Assembly (NCBI GenBank): GCA_964593905.1 | Contig: CAZQLE010000195.1 | Span: 1 to 7,282 of the forward strand | Direction: 5' to 3' | Length of the DNA: 7,282 bases | DNA from: CAZQLE01 sp964593905 | Lineage (GTDB): Bacteria; Chloroflexota; Anaerolineae; Anaerolineales; Anaerolineaceae | Shown: piece by piece, positions 5,726 through 7,282 of the stretch | Layout of the letters: each line of letters begins with the position of its first letter | Position numbering within the stretch: the first letter of the stretch is position 1 | Notes under the pieces: model-generated | Database searches by the model: none | What the model was told of the DNA's origin: nothing | What the model saw: the letters and a program-made list of their open reading frames with translations, nothing else | Position numbers and translations under genes: made by a program

Positions 5726-7282
5726 ATGAATTCGGGCAACCTTCTGACAACGATCATCTGGTTTATTTTATGGGCAGCCGGCGGAACCTGGATGGCGCAG
5801 AGCGCTTTCAGGCTGCGTAAAAATGAAGTGCTGCCTGTGGGGCTGGCTGTCGGCTGGGTGACCGAAACCCTGCTGCTCAATCTGACAGCCCGCTTTCTGC
5901 CCCTTTCGGCCGCGGCCTGGGCGGCGGCCGGGCTGGTTATGCTGCCGGGGCTGCTGCTGGCGCTGCGCAGCGACGGCTGGCGCGGGCTGAAAATTCCCAT
6001 CTCGATATCACAAATGGTTGTCTTGCTGGGGCTGTCGGCCATCTTCATCCGCATGGCGCGCGGTCTGGCGTTGTTTGATGATTATGCCCACATGCCCACC
6101 CTGTCGATCCTGGCTGCCGGCGAGCTGCCGCTGCGGTTTGCGCTCGACCCATCCGTTCCCTACAATTACCATTATTTTCTGTTGTTGTTCTCGGCCCAAC
6201 TGGTGCGCCTGGGAGGGTTGTTCCCCTGGGAAGCTTTTGATGTTGCCCGCGCCGTGTCACTGGCGCTTTCGGCCGTGTTGACCGGGGTGTGGGTGCGGCG
6301 GCTGACCTTTAGCGCCCTGGCGGGTTTCTTTGGAAGCCTATACGCAGTGTTTAGCAGCGGGGCACGCTGGCTGCTGCTCTTTTTGCCCGAGGCCGTGCAG
6401 TTAAATATCTCCAAACAAATTCAGCTCATCGGCAGCGGCGCCAGCACCGCCCCCAATCTGTATGAGGCGCTGGTACGCAACTGGGGCATCGATGGCATGG
6501 GGCCCATCGCCTTTCCCTTTGCCTATGTTAACGGCATCTCCAACCCCTCCATCCTCGCCCTGGGCGGGGCAAACGGGGCCATCGGCGCGGCCATCACCTT
6601 CCCGCTTTTGCTTACCTTTAACCGCTGGCGCAGTTGGGCCGGTGGTTTTGTTTCGGTTGTGCTCCTGGCCGGCAGCGGCCTGTTAACCGAAGTCGGCCTG
6701 GTGCTGAGCCTGGCAGCCTGGGGAATGCTTACCCTGGCACAAATGATCCGCGATCGATCCATCAAAATTCCGCCCACCCTGCTGCGCTGGCTGGTGGTCA
6801 TCGTCATCGGCGGGGTGCTTTCCATGCTGCAAGGCGGGGCCCTGACCGAGGTGCTGGTCAACACGCTGAGCGATACCCCCGGCGCCGAGGCCGTCTCTTA
6901 CCAGACCATCGGGTTCCGGTTTGTTTTTCCGCCCAGCATCGTCTCTTCACACCTGGGGGTGATGAACCTGACCCAGCCCTACAGCCTGCTGGCGGCCCTG
7001 GCCGAAATTGGCCCAGTGCTGCTGACGCTGCCACTGGTGGTCATCTGGGGCTGGAAGGCTTTTCAACGCCGCCGCTGGTATGAATGTGCCCTCATTTTGG
7101 CCGGGTTGATCAGCTTTGTGATGATCTTTGTGCAGTTCACCGGTTCGACCGGGGTGCGCAACACCTCACGCTTATATTCATTTTTGGGGCCGGTCAATCT
7201 TTTTGCCGTGCCGCTGGTCTGGCGCTGGGTGCAGCGCCGCAGCAGTTTCGTCAAAATCGGGGCCATGACGCTGGGTCTGATC
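5726..7282 (+). CDS. Polytopic membrane protein, GT-C-like, 3' end outside window
   Basis: The reading frame stays open from ATG 5726 to the right edge (519 codons so far) and is clearly coding: it is leucine/alanine rich with about a dozen hydrophobic segments. After the fourth segment, a loop has ALFDDYAHMPTLSILAAGELPL (D118, D119, H122), then DPSVPYNYHYF (Y146-F151). An acidic pair followed by a tyrosine/histidine-rich YNYHYF is reminiscent of GT-C-type enzymes and of the Chloroflexi/archaeal DUF2298 (YYY-motif) membrane family; this likeness is from memory. A late loop has GSTGVRNTSRLYSF. Expected place is the cytoplasmic membrane, acting on lipid-linked sugars exported from the GT4 step, but substrate is unknown. 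It starts 45 bases after the previous stop with only a weak upstream purine stretch, so it is probably co-transcribed. The usual soluble C-terminal tail, if any, lies beyond the window. Confidence 0.8.
   Translation, partial: MNSGNLLTTIIWFILWAAGGTWMAQSAFRLRKNEVLPVGLAVGWVTETLLLNLTARFLPLSAAAWAAAGLVMLPGLLLALRSDGWRGLKIPISISQMVVLLGLSAIFIRMARGLALFDDYAHMPTLSILAAGELPLRFALDPSVPYNYHYFLLLFSAQLVRLGGLFPWEAFDVARAVSLALSAVLTGVWVRRLTFSALAGFFGSLYAVFSSGARWLLLFLPEAVQLNISKQIQLIGSGASTAPNLYEALVRNWGIDGMGPIAFPFAYVNGISNPSILALGGANGAIGAAITFPLLLTFNRWRSWAGGFVSVVLLAGSGLLTEVGLVLSLAAWGMLTLAQMIRDRSIKIPPTLLRWLVVIVIGGVLSMLQGGALTEVLVNTLSDTPGAEAVSYQTIGFRFVFPPSIVSSHLGVMNLTQPYSLLAALAEIGPVLLTLPLVVIWGWKAFQRRRWYECALILAGLISFVMIFVQFTGSTGVRNTSRLYSFLGPVNLFAVPLVWRWVQRRSSFVKIGAMTLGLI

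Overview
The window looks like a moderately GC-rich bacterial chromosome fragment. I infer a Chloroflexota (Anaerolineae-like) origin from the style of the polytopic membrane proteins and from the dispersed repeat family ending in TGTCATnCTG. This is an impression from sequence, not a database result.

Layout. (1) Positions 18-1449 (minus strand) hold a stand-alone PLP-dependent diaminopropionate ammonia-lyase gene. It has a GTG start behind a strong Shine-Dalgarno, a sigma70-type promoter with a palindrome between its -35 and -10 boxes, a hairpin at the transcript start, and a strong terminator. (2) Positions 1495-1897 are a non-coding array of three palindromic repeat units of 108-131 bp; units 1 and 3 share 58 identical bases. 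(3) Positions 1995-2068 (minus) encode tRNA-Arg(CCU) with two A-C stem mismatches and a good promoter of its own. (4) Positions 2109-2321 (minus) look like an independent small-RNA gene: a promoter starts exactly at one arm of a perfect 15-bp inverted repeat, and the other arm is followed directly by six T residues. The predicted RNA is a closed rod of about 210 nt with a central apical hairpin, and in architecture it resembles 6S RNA. (5) From 2395 onward on the plus strand there is an envelope-glycan gene set: a GT4 glycosyltransferase, then two large polytopic membrane proteins that look like GT-C-type (lipid-linked sugar) transferases or related membrane proteins. The second of these runs off the right edge.

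How the parts may work together. The three plus-strand genes are spaced 7 and 45 nt apart and probably form one operon for cell-surface glycan or glycolipid assembly, with cytosolic GT4 sugar transfer followed by membrane-embedded steps. The minus-strand genes form a separate set of independently promoted units: the amino-acid lyase, the tRNA and the putative regulatory RNA. The most notable item is the putative structured RNA at 2109-2321, which contains no convincing protein gene and is fully delimited by promoter and terminator signals.
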